Shown: piece by piece, positions 30,354-40,900 of the stretch
Layout: each line of letters opens with the position of its first letter
Position numbering within the stretch: the first letter of the stretch is position 1
Assembly (NCBI RefSeq): GCF_000226115.1
Contig: NC_016458.1
Coordinates: 4,064,001 to 4,128,000 of the forward strand
Length of the DNA stretch: 64,000 bases
From: Thermothielavioides terrestris NRRL 8126
Taxonomy: Eukaryota > Ascomycota > Sordariomycetes > Sordariales > Chaetomiaceae
Reading direction: 5' to 3'
Program-made: the position numbers and the translations under genes
The notes under the pieces: generated by a model
Seen by the model: only the letters and a program-made list of their open reading frames with translations
What the model was told of the DNA's origin: nothing
The model's database searches: none

Positions 30354-32441
30354 CTAGAGCTTCCCGAGGCCACAACACCTCGTCAGTCCCGAGAGGATGG
30401 CCATGAGCGCCTTGAACGCCAGCGTCGCGCTCCACACGAAGCACTTGAACGTGATCTTCACCAACCCCACCGCGGCCCTCAACACTCCCGGGAGCTTCTC
30501 ATCGTCCTCCTTCCCGAGATCGCTGCTCTGACTCTCAAGGTCCATCTCAAACTGCTCCATGCCCGCCCGCTTGCCCTTGCCGCTCTTTCTCTTCGACTCC
30601 TTCTTCCGCTCCCTGTCCCCTCTCCGGCTAGCCCGGCTCGCCCGGCTGGCCGCCCGACTCCAGCTCCGCCCGCCCCTCTCCCCAGCAGCGCCCGAATACA
30701 GACCGTCGCCGCCCGGCGGCGCCTCAAACACCTCCCCGCCGCCACCACCAGCGCCGTGCTGGCCCCTGCTCTTCCTCGCGTCCAGGTGCGCGACCAGCAC
30801 GAGCGCGGCGACGACCACGTCGACGAGGTAGACGGCGTCGACCTTGCCGGCGACGGCCGTGTCGACCTCGAGCCAGCCGGCGCCGGTGCCGTCGCGCACC
30901 AGCCGCGCGATCAGCGCCGGCGACTCGAGGTGCTCGAGCGCGTACTCGGTCCGGCTGAGCGCGCCCTGCCGCTCCACCGCCACGCTGAACGGCACCGCCA
31001 GCGCCGGGTGCACCAGGAAGTGGCTGCCCGAGTCCGCGTCCCACACCAGCCGCGCCGACTCGTGCTGCGCCACCGCCACCGTCGCCGCGTCGTTGGCCCG
31101 GTCCGCCACCAGCCGCGCCGCTGCGCTCGGCCAGAGGTGCGCCACCAGGCCGTCGTCCTCGTCGGCGGCGCGGTCGTTGTTGTCGTCGTCGTCGCTGGTG
31201 TAGGAGTTGGTGATGGCGGAGGTGGAGAGCGTGGTGGACAGCACTTCCTGCCAGTTTTTTTGGTGTTTGAGGGCGGTGGTGGACGGGGTGTGCGCGGTGG
31301 TCTGGGAGGTGCTCGCGTAGTTGGACCGCCGGCTAGACGAGGAGGCTCGTGGCGAGGGCGAGGAAGCGTCGGGGCTCGGGCTGGGGATGGGAATTGTGGA
31401 GGACGAGGTGGCGGTGGCGGTGGTGCTGCTGGGCTTGAAGGGCTTATTTGGGTCGTAGCGCGACAGGGTGACGAGGGCGGAGGCTGAGGTTGGCTCGACG
31501 CGCAAGCAGTAAAAGGGCTGGCCGGTGGAGGAAGAGAGGGTGTATGTCGGGGGGGCCTCCGGGGACGTGGTCATCTTGAGGCAGTAGGTGCGCCCTTCGA
31601 GGGATGATGCTCTCCACCCGTTGGCCGCTTTCCACAATCCACGGAGCTCCTCCGTCGTGCTGACCGCCGAGACCGCCGCCGGCTCGCGACGGCCTCGAAC
31701 TGGAGGCCAGCGGGCGTGAGAGTTGGATGTTTGGGCGGAACCCCCAGACTGGGCGCCTGCCTGCCCGCTCGATGCACCGCCGGCGGCGGCGGCGGCGCTC
31801 CGGGGGGAATAGAGCGGCCTGCTGATGGCGGATTGTGGGATGTGGGCTGGGCTCGCTTGGGTGGGGTAATACTCTTGCTGAGACAGGGGAACGTCGGGGT
31901 TGTACCGGGGGAATATGGACCGGATGACTGTCGGTTCCTCGGACTCCTCCGGTTGTGAAGACGAAGACGCCCTAGCCGGGGTGTAGGCTATCGGCGGCTT
32001 GGCTATGGAGCTCCGAGACCTCTGGCTCGCGCTGCGGACCAGCGTCTGAGCCTCCGAGAAGGCAGTCTCACACCGCTGCGGGACATCCGTCACTGGCTGA
32101 GAATATGCCACCTCTGCCGCGGGGGCCTCAGGGGCAACGGCAGCAGTGGTAGGAGCCGTGGACAGGCCCGCCGTGCTCTCGAGGGGGGCCGTCTGCTTCC
32201 GCGCATCGAGGGCATGTTGCCACGGGTTGTTGGACACGGCCCGCTGCTTGCCCTCCCTGCTTACCGAGTTCCTCCTTTCGGGAGCGTGTCTCGCGGCACG
32301 GGGCGGCGATACCTCGACAGAGCTAGCGGGCCCTTCCTGGGGCGTAGCTGCTCGAGGCCGACTGTGGGATCTCGATGGCGGTCGTGGGGCGTTGCTGGGA
32401 TTGGGAAAGAGGGAGAACCCTCCGGCCGGAGGCGCTGACAT
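30354..32441 (-). CDS. Conserved fungal protein of unknown function, disordered N-terminus with C-terminal hydrophobic segments
   Basis: I do not recognise a functional family, although similar fungal proteins are often database-labelled acetylserotonin-methyltransferase-like without support. Single exon, 695 aa; the ATG at 32441 starts MSAPPAGGFSLFPNP. Residues 1-260 are Pro/Ser/Ala-rich and disordered. Residues about 265-560 hold an ordered part (LRGLWKAANGWRAS, TYCLKM, YCLRVEP, WDADSGSHFLVHPALAVPFS, TEYALEHLESPALI) broken by Ser/Thr-rich inserts. A hydrophobic stretch (YLVDVVVAALVLVAHLDA) follows, then an Arg/Ser- and Lys-rich basic region, and finally a hydrophobic Cys-containing tail (FKCFVWSATLAFKALMAI, LTRCCGLGKL). 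The tail could anchor or palmitoylate the protein. Membrane association is inference. Confidence 0.75.
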   Translation of the reverse strand: MSAPPAGGFSLFPNPSNAPRPPSRSHSRPRAATPQEGPASSVEVSPPRAARHAPERRNSVSREGKQRAVSNNPWQHALDARKQTAPLESTAGLSTAPTTAAVAPEAPAAEVAYSQPVTDVPQRCETAFSEAQTLVRSASQRSRSSIAKPPIAYTPARASSSSQPEESEEPTVIRSIFPRYNPDVPLSQQEYYPTQASPAHIPQSAISRPLYSPRSAAAAAGGASSGQAGAQSGGSAQTSNSHARWPPVRGRREPAAVSAVSTTEELRGLWKAANGWRASSLEGRTYCLKMTTSPEAPPTYTLSSSTGQPFYCLRVEPTSASALVTLSRYDPNKPFKPSSTTATATSSSTIPIPSPSPDASSPSPRASSSSRRSNYASTSQTTAHTPSTTALKHQKNWQEVLSTTLSTSAITNSYTSDDDDNNDRAADEDDGLVAHLWPSAAARLVADRANDAATVAVAQHESARLVWDADSGSHFLVHPALAVPFSVAVERQGALSRTEYALEHLESPALIARLVRDGTGAGWLEVDTAVAGKVDAVYLVDVVVAALVLVAHLDARKSRGQHGAGGGGGEVFEAPPGGDGLYSGAAGERGGRSWSRAASRASRASRRGDRERKKESKRKSGKGKRAGMEQFEMDLESQSSDLGKEDDEKLPGVLRAAVGLVKITFKCFVWSATLAFKALMAILSGLTRCCGLGKL

Positions 32442-35090
32442 GGTGCGTCGATGCGTCGATTGGGCGTTGTGTATGTACTTTCCTCGAATGTCCGGAGGCT
32501 ACTATGTCGTTGTCGTCGTTGTCGCCGTGGACTCTTGTTCTCATTCCTCGTGCTTCCTCCCCGATGCGTGCCAGCGGCGCAGACGAAGCGATCACAACAA
32601 AACCGGGAGTGAGAACTGCCTACCGAGACATGATGGTCTAGACCGCACGTGTGGAAGGAGAGGGCTGGCGAAACTGTGTTGTCTTGCCGCGTGGCCAGCA
32701 CCAACAACCTAGGATAATGAAATGGGAACCAGAACCACGGGAACCACGGGGAACCAGGAGAGCACGGAACCCATTTCGTTTTATTTGGAGAACTGACTAT
32801 CTGAGCTGTGACTGGGGGGAACGAGGTCAACCGCAAGACCCCTTGTGCCAAGTCCCGCGTGCGCGACAGCTTGGGCGGGTGTGGAAGCGGCAATTAGCAT
32901 GCACATGGCGTGCGCTTCTGCGAAGCAACCTCGAAGTTAACGTTATTCGATAGATCCAGGAACTTCAGCGCTCGGCTTGGTGGGCAGGCACCATTGGCAG
33001 TCCACGTGTGGGGAGGAAGCAGCGCCGCCAGCCTATGGCGGCCGCGCGTTGCCTCGTGCAGTGCGCTCTGGAGGGAGGCGCCTTTCCGACTGCAGTGAGA
33101 TTTGGTACTGTTAAGCGCCGGACTTTTCCCCCACGGCTGAGAGCGGCGACCTCGAGCTGTCGTCCCATTCTGAGTGGACGAACGGATGCCAGGCTTGTTT
33201 GGTGGAAAGGCGGGCGGGAGCGGGGTCGAGATAAACGCCCAAAATAGATCCTTCGGGCCGTACCCCTGCTGCATCTGCCCAATCAGCGCCGGGATCACCT
33301 TGCAGCTAGACGCCGTCCAATCCGCCTGCTCGCTTCTCTTCACAGGACTCTGCACATCCCATTCGCCCTTCCCACTCTTACCTATATCCCGGCAACACTC
33401 ACTGCTCAGGCAGCCCAGCAGCAGCAGCCATGTTGTGAGTGGGATACTATCCGAGGTTGTGCGATCAGATCCCGCAAGCACAGAGTCGAATATGGTAGCC
33501 GATCTACAGCGCCGTCCCGTCGCCTTCCCTTACACAGGTCGCCTTTCGCCTCGTCTAGCCTCCTCGAACGTTTACAGTTTTCCCTCGGAAAGCACATCAC
33601 CACGAACTTTGCTCAAGCGGGCTTGTGCAGATTCTTCGCATGGCTTGCATATCATTGCTCTGAAAACAGGTCGGAGATGATTCCCGGACACATGCAGTCT
33701 TCTTGGCGAATGACAGAACATGTACGAGCTGGCCGAGCCGGTCTGGTCGTGGAGAGGAAATCTTTGATCTTCGACGTGATATCGCCACGGTGTTGAGGGC
33801 CGTCAGCGCAAGGGGCTGTCACACCGTCGGCCCGTCCCATCCTCATCAGATCGAAAAGGGATCCCTTCTACAGTGTGTGACTATGGCCCGTTCTGCCGTG
33901 ATGCGGGCCACTGTTTTGCATCGGGAAGAGGCGAACCCGGATGTCAGTGTATTCTTTAATAAGGTAGGTAGCTACCACGTCTCTCCTGCCTGATGGCAGC
34001 AAAGGCACTGGGGTGCAGGCTGCTTTCGCCCCGCGGTGCTGCAGTGCTACGGCAAGAACACCCTCGGTCAAAGACACGGCTTGATTAGCCTTTCCATGGT
34101 TGTAACTTGTAAGCGTCGCGAGATGAGCCTCAACGGCCATCACCAGCCTTAACTGCCCTGCGCCGGGCCCAGAAAGTGCCAAGAAACGGGCCAAGCAGCG
34201 ACAGCCAGCACTACCTAATATCCCGTCCCTTCTTCCAAGAATGGCGTCGTCTTCGCACCGGGCCACATACCGCTCAGCCGGTTTGCTGAGAAGAAATGCG
34301 CTGGAAGGTGTGTGAAAGATTGCCAAAAATACGATCACAATAAATATATCGATTGTGACGGGACGACAAGGAACTCGTCTGAAGTTGTCGCTGGGCTGCA
34401 TTGGGTATGGGGGGAGTCGCTACTGTGTATTCTTTTTCTCCCCTCCACTCAGGATATTGGCTGAAGTTTTAGCCTCAGGAGGAAGGGAACACCACCTGCA
34501 AGCTAGAGCAGTGCGGTCCGGGAGCTGCGGCTTGTTTGCAACTCGGCGAGGCTCGCACAATGCCGTCCCGCCCCGATCACTGAGGATCGAGCCTGCAGCC
34601 GACCGGCAAGGCAAGGAAAAGCATACGTTACATAGTCTGTGAAGTAAGACGAAACGGGGTATTACCCGAGCCGAGTCCGGTGTTGCTCATCGGCTCCGTC
34701 GCGCTTCCGGCGGAAACCGGAGCGCCGGCGATAGCCGACCCACTCGGCCGTGCGGGGCCGCTGGCTCATCGGAGGTAGATTCGGAGCCTGGCACGGAATT
34801 TGGCTGCTTCCCGTCCTCAGTGAGGTGACAATGCCGCAACTGCCTACCTAATGTGGAAGGCCCCTGAACTTTCGCTCCGCCCACTTCGCCTCCTTTTCTG
34901 CAGTGGCTTGCATACGAAATACGGAGACATCAGGCCACCAGCATACGGAGTAAACTGCCTACCTTATATACCAACCCGTATCACCCTCCCTTGCCAGTGA
35001 TCTATCTTTCCCCGGTTCCTCTCATCTCCGAGAGACGGTCTGTGAGGAGTCATATCAGAGGCAGATCTGGGCAGACTCTTCCACGCAACA
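32442..35090. other. Long gene-free interval between two divergent genes
   Basis: About 2.65 kb with no supported coding gene. The longest ATG-started frames (33868-34401 minus, 177 codons, with a hydrophobic N-terminal stretch; 33174-33680 plus, 168 codons) lack recognisable similarity. The interval contains a TACGGAGTA motif at 34944-34952, CCTACC words, and presumably both flanking promoters. Confidence 0.45.
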
Positions 35091-36426
35091 ATGCCGCACC
35101 ATGTCGTGGTCATCGGGTAGGATCTCTTCCCCTTAGAACTCAGACTCACGGTAGTCTGCGCTGACACCCACCACGCAGCGCCGGTGTCATAGGCCTGAGC
35201 TGCGCTATCCTTCTCCAGCAAGCCGGCTACACCGTGACCATTGTCGCCCGGGACTTCCCCGCGCCCTTTGAGACCATGGACCCTTCGACCAAGATCAACT
35301 ACACCTCGCCGTGGGGCGGAGCCCGTATGTTTCTCATCTAACTAATTATCCCTCACACCCAACCCTCCCAATATCCTCGCCACACCCCCCCTTGCCCAAC
35401 CCGACCTTTCCTGACAAAACCTGTCTAGACAACCGCTGGGTGCTCCCGCACCCGTCCCTCCCCGCCACCCTGTACCGCGAGCACGCCATGGCCCTGCGGA
35501 CCTTCGCCCACATGCAGGCCCTGCACGCCGCCCACCCGCACACCGCGGGGATCACCTTCCTCAAGGGGATCGAGTACCTCGAGGCGCCCGGGCCGGCGTA
35601 CCTGGAGCCGCCGCCGGCGCTGCTGCGCGACCTGCCCGGCTTCCGCCTGCTCGACCCGTCCTCGTCGGACTCGTCTGACTCCTTCCCCCGCGACGGCCGC
35701 GTCGTCTGGGGCTGCGAGTACGACACGTGGTGCGTCAACCCCATGGTCTACTGCGCCTTCCTCCTGCGCCGGTTTGTCCATCGGGGCGGGCGCGTCGTGC
35801 AGCTAGAGCGGGAGCTGCGCAGGCCCGAGGAGGCGTTCGCGCTGCCGCTGGTCGGGGACGGAACTCTGAGGGCGGGGGCGGGGGCGGGGGCGGGCGGTGG
35901 TGATGGTAATGGTGATGGCGTCGGCGAGGTGGCGGCGGTCGTGAACGCCTCTGGGACGGGCATCGTGCCGGACCCGGACATGACCATCACGCGCGGGCAG
36001 ACGTGTCTGGTGGCGGAGGACTGCGACGCCACGGTGACGCGGCAGAATGCGGATGGGAGCTGGACCTTTTGTGTCCCCCGCGGGTTCGAGGGCGGGACCA
36101 TCATCGGCGGGACGAAAGAGCTGAATAATTGGGACCCAAAGCCCTCGGTGGAGGTGAGGGAAAGGTTACTGAGCAAGTTCATCGAGACGTATCCCAAGAT
36201 CCTGGGCGACAAGCCGAAGTTGACGGTGATCAGGGACATCGTGGGCCGCAGGCCCACAAGGAATGGGGGCCCACGAGTCGAAGGGGAGGTCGTTCCGGGA
36301 GCTGGGTTTGTGATGCATGCGTATGGACTGGGCGGGCGAGGGTACGAGCTGTCATGGGGCGTTGCTGAGGCAGTGGTCGAGGGCGTGGAGAAGCACGTCA
36401 AAGGGGGGGAAGAGAGGAAGTTGTAG
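35091..36426 (+). CDS. D-amino-acid oxidase (FAD-dependent)
   Basis: Flavoenzyme oxidising D-amino acids to 2-oxo acids, ammonia and hydrogen peroxide, usually in peroxisomes. Three exons: 35091-35116, 35179-35324 and 35429-36426; total 389 aa. The N-terminal dinucleotide-binding motif VVIGAGVIGLSCAILL is split by intron 1 at the first Gly. Conserved blocks are YTSPWGGAHNRW, VWGCEYDTWCVNP, VVNASGTG, TRGQTCLV, GGTIIGGTKELNNWDP, IVGRRPTRNGGPRVE and MHAYGLGGRGYELSWG. A low-complexity Gly/Ala/Asp insertion (about residues 207-223) interrupts the middle of the protein. The C-terminus is ERKL, which resembles but does not match the peroxisomal signal (S/A/C)(K/R/H)L. Intron 1 has a GTAGGA donor. 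It converges with CMC1, 389 bp apart. Confidence 0.94.
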
Positions 36427-36815
36427 GATGCGGGCTTTGACCTTGGATATCGGACACAGATATCGACATAACCCCTCCAGACAATACAAGTCTATGCTAA
36501 ATTTCACTTCCACCTCCATCCACCTTGCGTGTTTGGGTTAACAATACATGTACAGAGTTGCGTATCTGCCCTCAGCGGTGCGGGACAGAGCCCGGGTAGC
36601 CCTTTCATCTTCCACCACCCCAACGCCACTCCCACGGTATCCGTCTCAGCTGGCGTGACGACTTGCGGTCCGGATGAACCGGCCGGTCCTTCAGCTCCTC
36701 ACACCAGATATCCACGTATAATACACACGCCAACGTGCGCGTCTCTCCGTGCCGCACTAACGCTCTATACTCCCCATCCAAGGCCACAGTGATATAAGTT
36801 CTTCTTCCCCCAATG
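36427..36815. other. Convergent 3' intergenic region, D-amino-acid oxidase to CMC1
   Basis: About 390 bp between two stop codons, presumably both 3' UTRs. No feature is seen. Confidence 0.5.
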
Positions 36816-37480
36816 TCACCTCCCCTCATGCTCTTGTCGTTGCCCTTCTTGCCGTGGTGGGGGCCCATTCCTCCTCGCAACGCCGGCAACCCTCTCGCCC
36901 TGCCGCAACTTCTCCATCTCGCGGCGGGCCTCTTCGCGGTCCTTCTCCGGCAGGCCCCACCACTCGCGCAGGAAGGCCTCCTGCTCGGCCTTGCGGCGCG
37001 CCTTGCGCTCGCGCTCGCGCTGCCGCTGCAGCCGCAGCGCGAACCACTCCTCGCGCGCGGCGTCCTGCTCCTCCTGCGTCGCGTGCGTCTTGAGGCAGCT
37101 GTTCATGGCGCGGTGCGTCTCGCGGCAGACGAAGGGGGTCGTGAAGGTGCGGTTCATGGCGCAGTCTGCGAAGGCTGGAGGGGGAGGCGGGGAGCGACGA
37201 CAAGGTCGCGTTGCGTGGGTTAGCAAAGAATGGTGCAGGGCCAAAGGTGTGCTTGAGGGGAGTTGTTGGTGGGTAAAGGGAAGGAGGGGATGGGGTTTTG
37301 GGGAGGCAGCAGAGAGCGCACGAACGCACCCTTGATTTCGTCGGCGCATTTCCTCCGCACTCGCGCATAGAAGATCTCCCTGACCTGGGCCTCTTGCGAT
37401 GCCGACAACGGGAGCGGGTTGCGCGACGGCATGGGCAGGCGTTCAGCCTGGTCGCCGCCTTCGGCCGCCATGGCGGCCAT
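36816..37480 (-). CDS. CMC1: Twin CX9C mitochondrial protein, cytochrome c oxidase assembly factor Cmc1
   Basis: Small intermembrane-space protein of the CHCH class, needed for cytochrome c oxidase assembly and copper handling. Two exons on the minus strand: 37480-37330 and 37174-36816, joined over a 155-nt intron (GTGCGT...CTCCAG, branch CTAAC); total 169 aa. Joining the exons creates the diagnostic pair of motifs: Cys45-X9-Cys55 (CADEIKAFADC) and Cys67-X9-Cys77 (CRETHRAMNSC), the substrate pattern of the Mia40 relay. The second Cys of the first motif lies in exon 2, so the pattern supports the splice junction. After the CHCH domain a long, highly charged Arg/Glu helix (about 85-150) extends the protein beyond yeast Cmc1, as in other filamentous ascomycetes. 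No presequence is present, as expected. Confidence 0.92.
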
Positions 37481-37783
37481 CTAAATCGAATGCCTCGCCC
37501 GGAATGCCGCCTGTCTCTGGAGAGCCCTAGCTCAGGGCGTGGGGCTGCCACGAGCCGAGGGAAACTGCGTGGCTGATGTTGCTGTGTTGCTGCAGCTGCA
37601 GTTGTTGCGCTAGCAATTGGACATGAACAGGACACTGGAGATGGTCAACTAGTGTACTCCGTACGTTCAGCGTTAACTATCCGGGCAGCTTCGGAGCTGG
37701 TGGAAGCACAGTGTTAAATGCGACTCATTTACACGGACCATATTTATTGTTAACACTCCCTGTTCGTTTGGTAGGGGTGCTTG
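37481..37783. other. CMC1 upstream region
   Basis: About 300 bp between the CMC1 ATG and the copia insertion. It contains a TACTCCGTA motif at 37655-37663. The last five bases (37779-37783, GCTTG) are the transposon target duplication. Confidence 0.5.
37779..37783. repeat. Left target-site duplication of the copia element
   Basis: GCTTG, matched by GCTTG at 43816-43820. Confidence 0.9.
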
Positions 37784-37993
37784 TGTCAGAACCAGCCCGG
37801 CCCGGGGTAGCGGGCCGGCCCACCGAGATTAGGATCTACTAGCTTGATGCCCAACTGCCGCCCAAGACTGGGCTCCTGATCAGGAGAACTCTCCTACAAT
37901 ACAATATCCTTAACACCACGATTGATTCCAGTTGTACGTATTGCTTACATCGTAATAGCTTCATCTTCCTAAGCTAGTGTAGTAGTTCTAACA
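37784..37993 (+). repeat. 5' LTR of the copia element
   Basis: 210 bp, starting TGTCAGAACC and ending TTCTAACA. It aligns without gaps to the 3' LTR, and all differences are C/T or G/A. Its first 50 bp look unmutated, while its last 60 bp carry many C-to-T and G-to-A changes. Confidence 0.95.
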
Positions 37994-40900
37994 ATTAAGA
38001 GTCTCATTGGCTTAAAAACCTAGCTCTATCTCTAAGTATATAGCCCTATATATAGCGCTTAGTAGCAACTATTATATCTTCGAAAGCCGATATAAAGATC
38101 GATATTATCCTAGTTAGCCTAGATAACTAGGTAGCTTAGAACCGCGAGTTCGTTAACAAGGCTAAGCATCTCGATCTACTCGACTACTTTGAAGACAAGG
38201 CGGAGCTCCTCTCGAAGCCTACAATGGCTAATACCTACGATCTCGTCTATAAGTATATCTAGTATAAGCTCTAGGAATATATCGTTGAACTATAAGCTTC
38301 TACGCTAGCTATAGCCGTAGAAGCTCTAGCCGATCTAGGAGTACCCGCTATAGGTGAGTAATAGCCTAGCATTGCCTCTATAGCCTAGGATAACGATATA
38401 GATTCCTAGACCCTCTCTAAGAATAAGGGTCTATAAGAATAGCCTAGTATCGAAGTACTAAACGGCTACTAGAGGAAGCTCTATAACAAGAGGGAAAAGT
38501 AGTTCAACAATAATATTGTTATCGTTATTTTATAGATTGAGAAGGATCTAGACTATAAGTATAAAGACTATAAACATTAGACTAATTACCTTACTTAGAT
38601 ATTAACCTTTATAACTACTATAGTAATAGTTAACTATTAGTCTACCTACTTTATAGAGTATATCGACTTTTAAATATAGTATAATAACTTTAAGAAGACT
38701 ACTTAGCTAACTATTGAAACAATAATAGAGCTTCAAATATATATTCGTATCTACCTTAATATATTTAAATATCCTAGGAATATATATATTAAAGAGGCTA
38801 ATTTTAAAAGGTAGCTCGTTAAATAGGAGAACCTAATAGATAAGGCCTCCCTCTAGAAGATAAGTAAAGCGAAGGATCTTAGCCTATAGTTCAATAAACT
38901 AATAGCTATACTAAAGAAGCTATTCCCAAGCTTTGTTTCTCTTTATACTATAAGTAAGATAAAGATCTTTAAGAAGCTAACCTTTTAAAATGTAACTATA
39001 GAAGTCTATAAAGGAATATATCTATTCTTCGAGAAAGCGCTCAACTATATAGAGAAAGGATCTTTCCTAATATATAGCCCTAGAGAGAAAGAAAACAAGG
39101 ACTCTAAGCAACTAGAAGATTAAGAGGATCGCTTTAAACGCTAAGCTAGTTGTAAAGAGGGAGCTAGAATCGGCTAATCCTACTTTAAACGTAAGTTAAG
39201 TATACTTATAGCTTCTAGCACCTCTATAAAGTCCTTAAGTATATTAAGGAAGTGCTATACCTATAATCACTTCTATTTAACTAAACGGTACTATTATTTA
39301 AACCCTAAGAGTATACTACCTAGGTAGGAACCTAGAGAATATATTAAGGCTTATATAAAGGCTAATTTAAAAGCCGATTCAACTCTATAAATAAAGGCCA
39401 ATAGGCTTTAGATAAAGAGGTCTAAGAGTAGCCTTGCTAACGACGTAAAGAGCGATATAGGCGAAGATCCGCTATTATATTAACTAGCCAACCGTTCTAA
39501 AAAAGCTATAGCCACGTTTCTAACAAAGGAGCCCGAGGTCCTTAAAGTAGATATAGCAGATGCTAACGCCCCTAAAGAGGGCATTGCTCCCAAAGAGAGT
39601 ACTACCTAGGAAGAGGGTAATGCCTCCGAAGTAGGCACTGCCCCCAAAGTAGGCATCGCCTCTGATATAGGCAATACCCCTAATATAGGCACTAATATTA
39701 TAGCGATATTTAGCTACTAGTATATCGTAAGAATATAGTAATAGAGAGCTATAGGCAAATGTATAGTGAGCTTTGCTATAATCTTAGCTATATTCTAGAT
39801 AGGCTAGAGATATCCCTTAATCAACTCGATGATCCTAGATTCAAGGTCAACTATTTATATTGCTAACTATCTAAATAGGTTTAAAAGGCCTTCTAAGTTG
39901 GCTATATCTAATAACTATATCTAGGTAGGTAAATACTTTATTTAGATTAAAGGATATAACAAGATAGATGTTAAACTATAGAACGACGAAGGTATTATAG
40001 TCCTTACGTTATATAACGTAGCTTATTACCTAACCTTTATATATAATATTGTATTATTGGAGTAGCTTAATCGACAAGGGATCTAGTAGGACAATAGGCT
40101 AGAGAGTATACTAAACTATCTACTTAGGCACTAAGATTATATACTCTTTAGATATACTATAAAGAAGCTCTAATAATATATCTTTGAATATATACCTAAG
40201 GACTATATATCTATAGCCTTTACTATCTAAACGAAGAGGCTCGATCGCTAGGCTTATTATATAGAGAGCGTAGTAGATGCTATAACTTAGTATTTACACT
40301 TTAGCTATATAGGCCTAAAGGCCTTTGAACACTTCGTTAATTGCTTATAAGGAGGGCGTATCAAAGGTGTACCAACGTTCAAGTATAACGGCTATAGCCT
40401 TAGTAAGTTAAAACGTAGGCCTAATCATATTCCTAGGCTATTAAACTATAGCCTAGGCGATAGGATCGCCCTAGATTTATACCCTTTCTAAGAAGGCCAA
40501 TAGTACTTTAAACATCTGCTATTAGCGATAGATCGCTATTTAAGTATAATATAGGACTATTATCTATATAACTATAAGGCTCTAAGCATTCTAATAGCTA
40601 TTAAATACCTCGCTATACTGTTTAAAAGGCAATACTAGCTATATATCAAGGTCCTAGAGTATAACAACGAATTTATATAGGCAAGCACTATTACTACCTA
40701 GATAGAGAGATAAAGTATCCGAATAGAGCCTTTAGCGCCTAATACGCTTATATAGAACGGAGGCGCTAAATGCTTAGGGGGTATAATCAAGGAGAAGGCT
40801 AAAACAATAGCTATTGGTATACGGTTGCTAGAGCAACTATAGCTAGAAGTTATAAGAGCTATAGTATATCTCTATAATAGGACACTATCTTTGACAATAG

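Noticed and set aside
33174..33680. A 168-codon plus-strand frame in the same interval.
   Set aside because: No similarity, no codon bias, and no sensible promoter or intron structure.
33868..34401. A 177-codon minus-strand frame with an ATG start and a hydrophobic N-terminal stretch (VTIDIFIVIVFLAIFH), resembling a small secreted or membrane protein.
   Set aside because: Composition after the first 40 residues looks like random translation, no conserved motif is seen, and it lies in a long gene-free interval with several similar chance frames.
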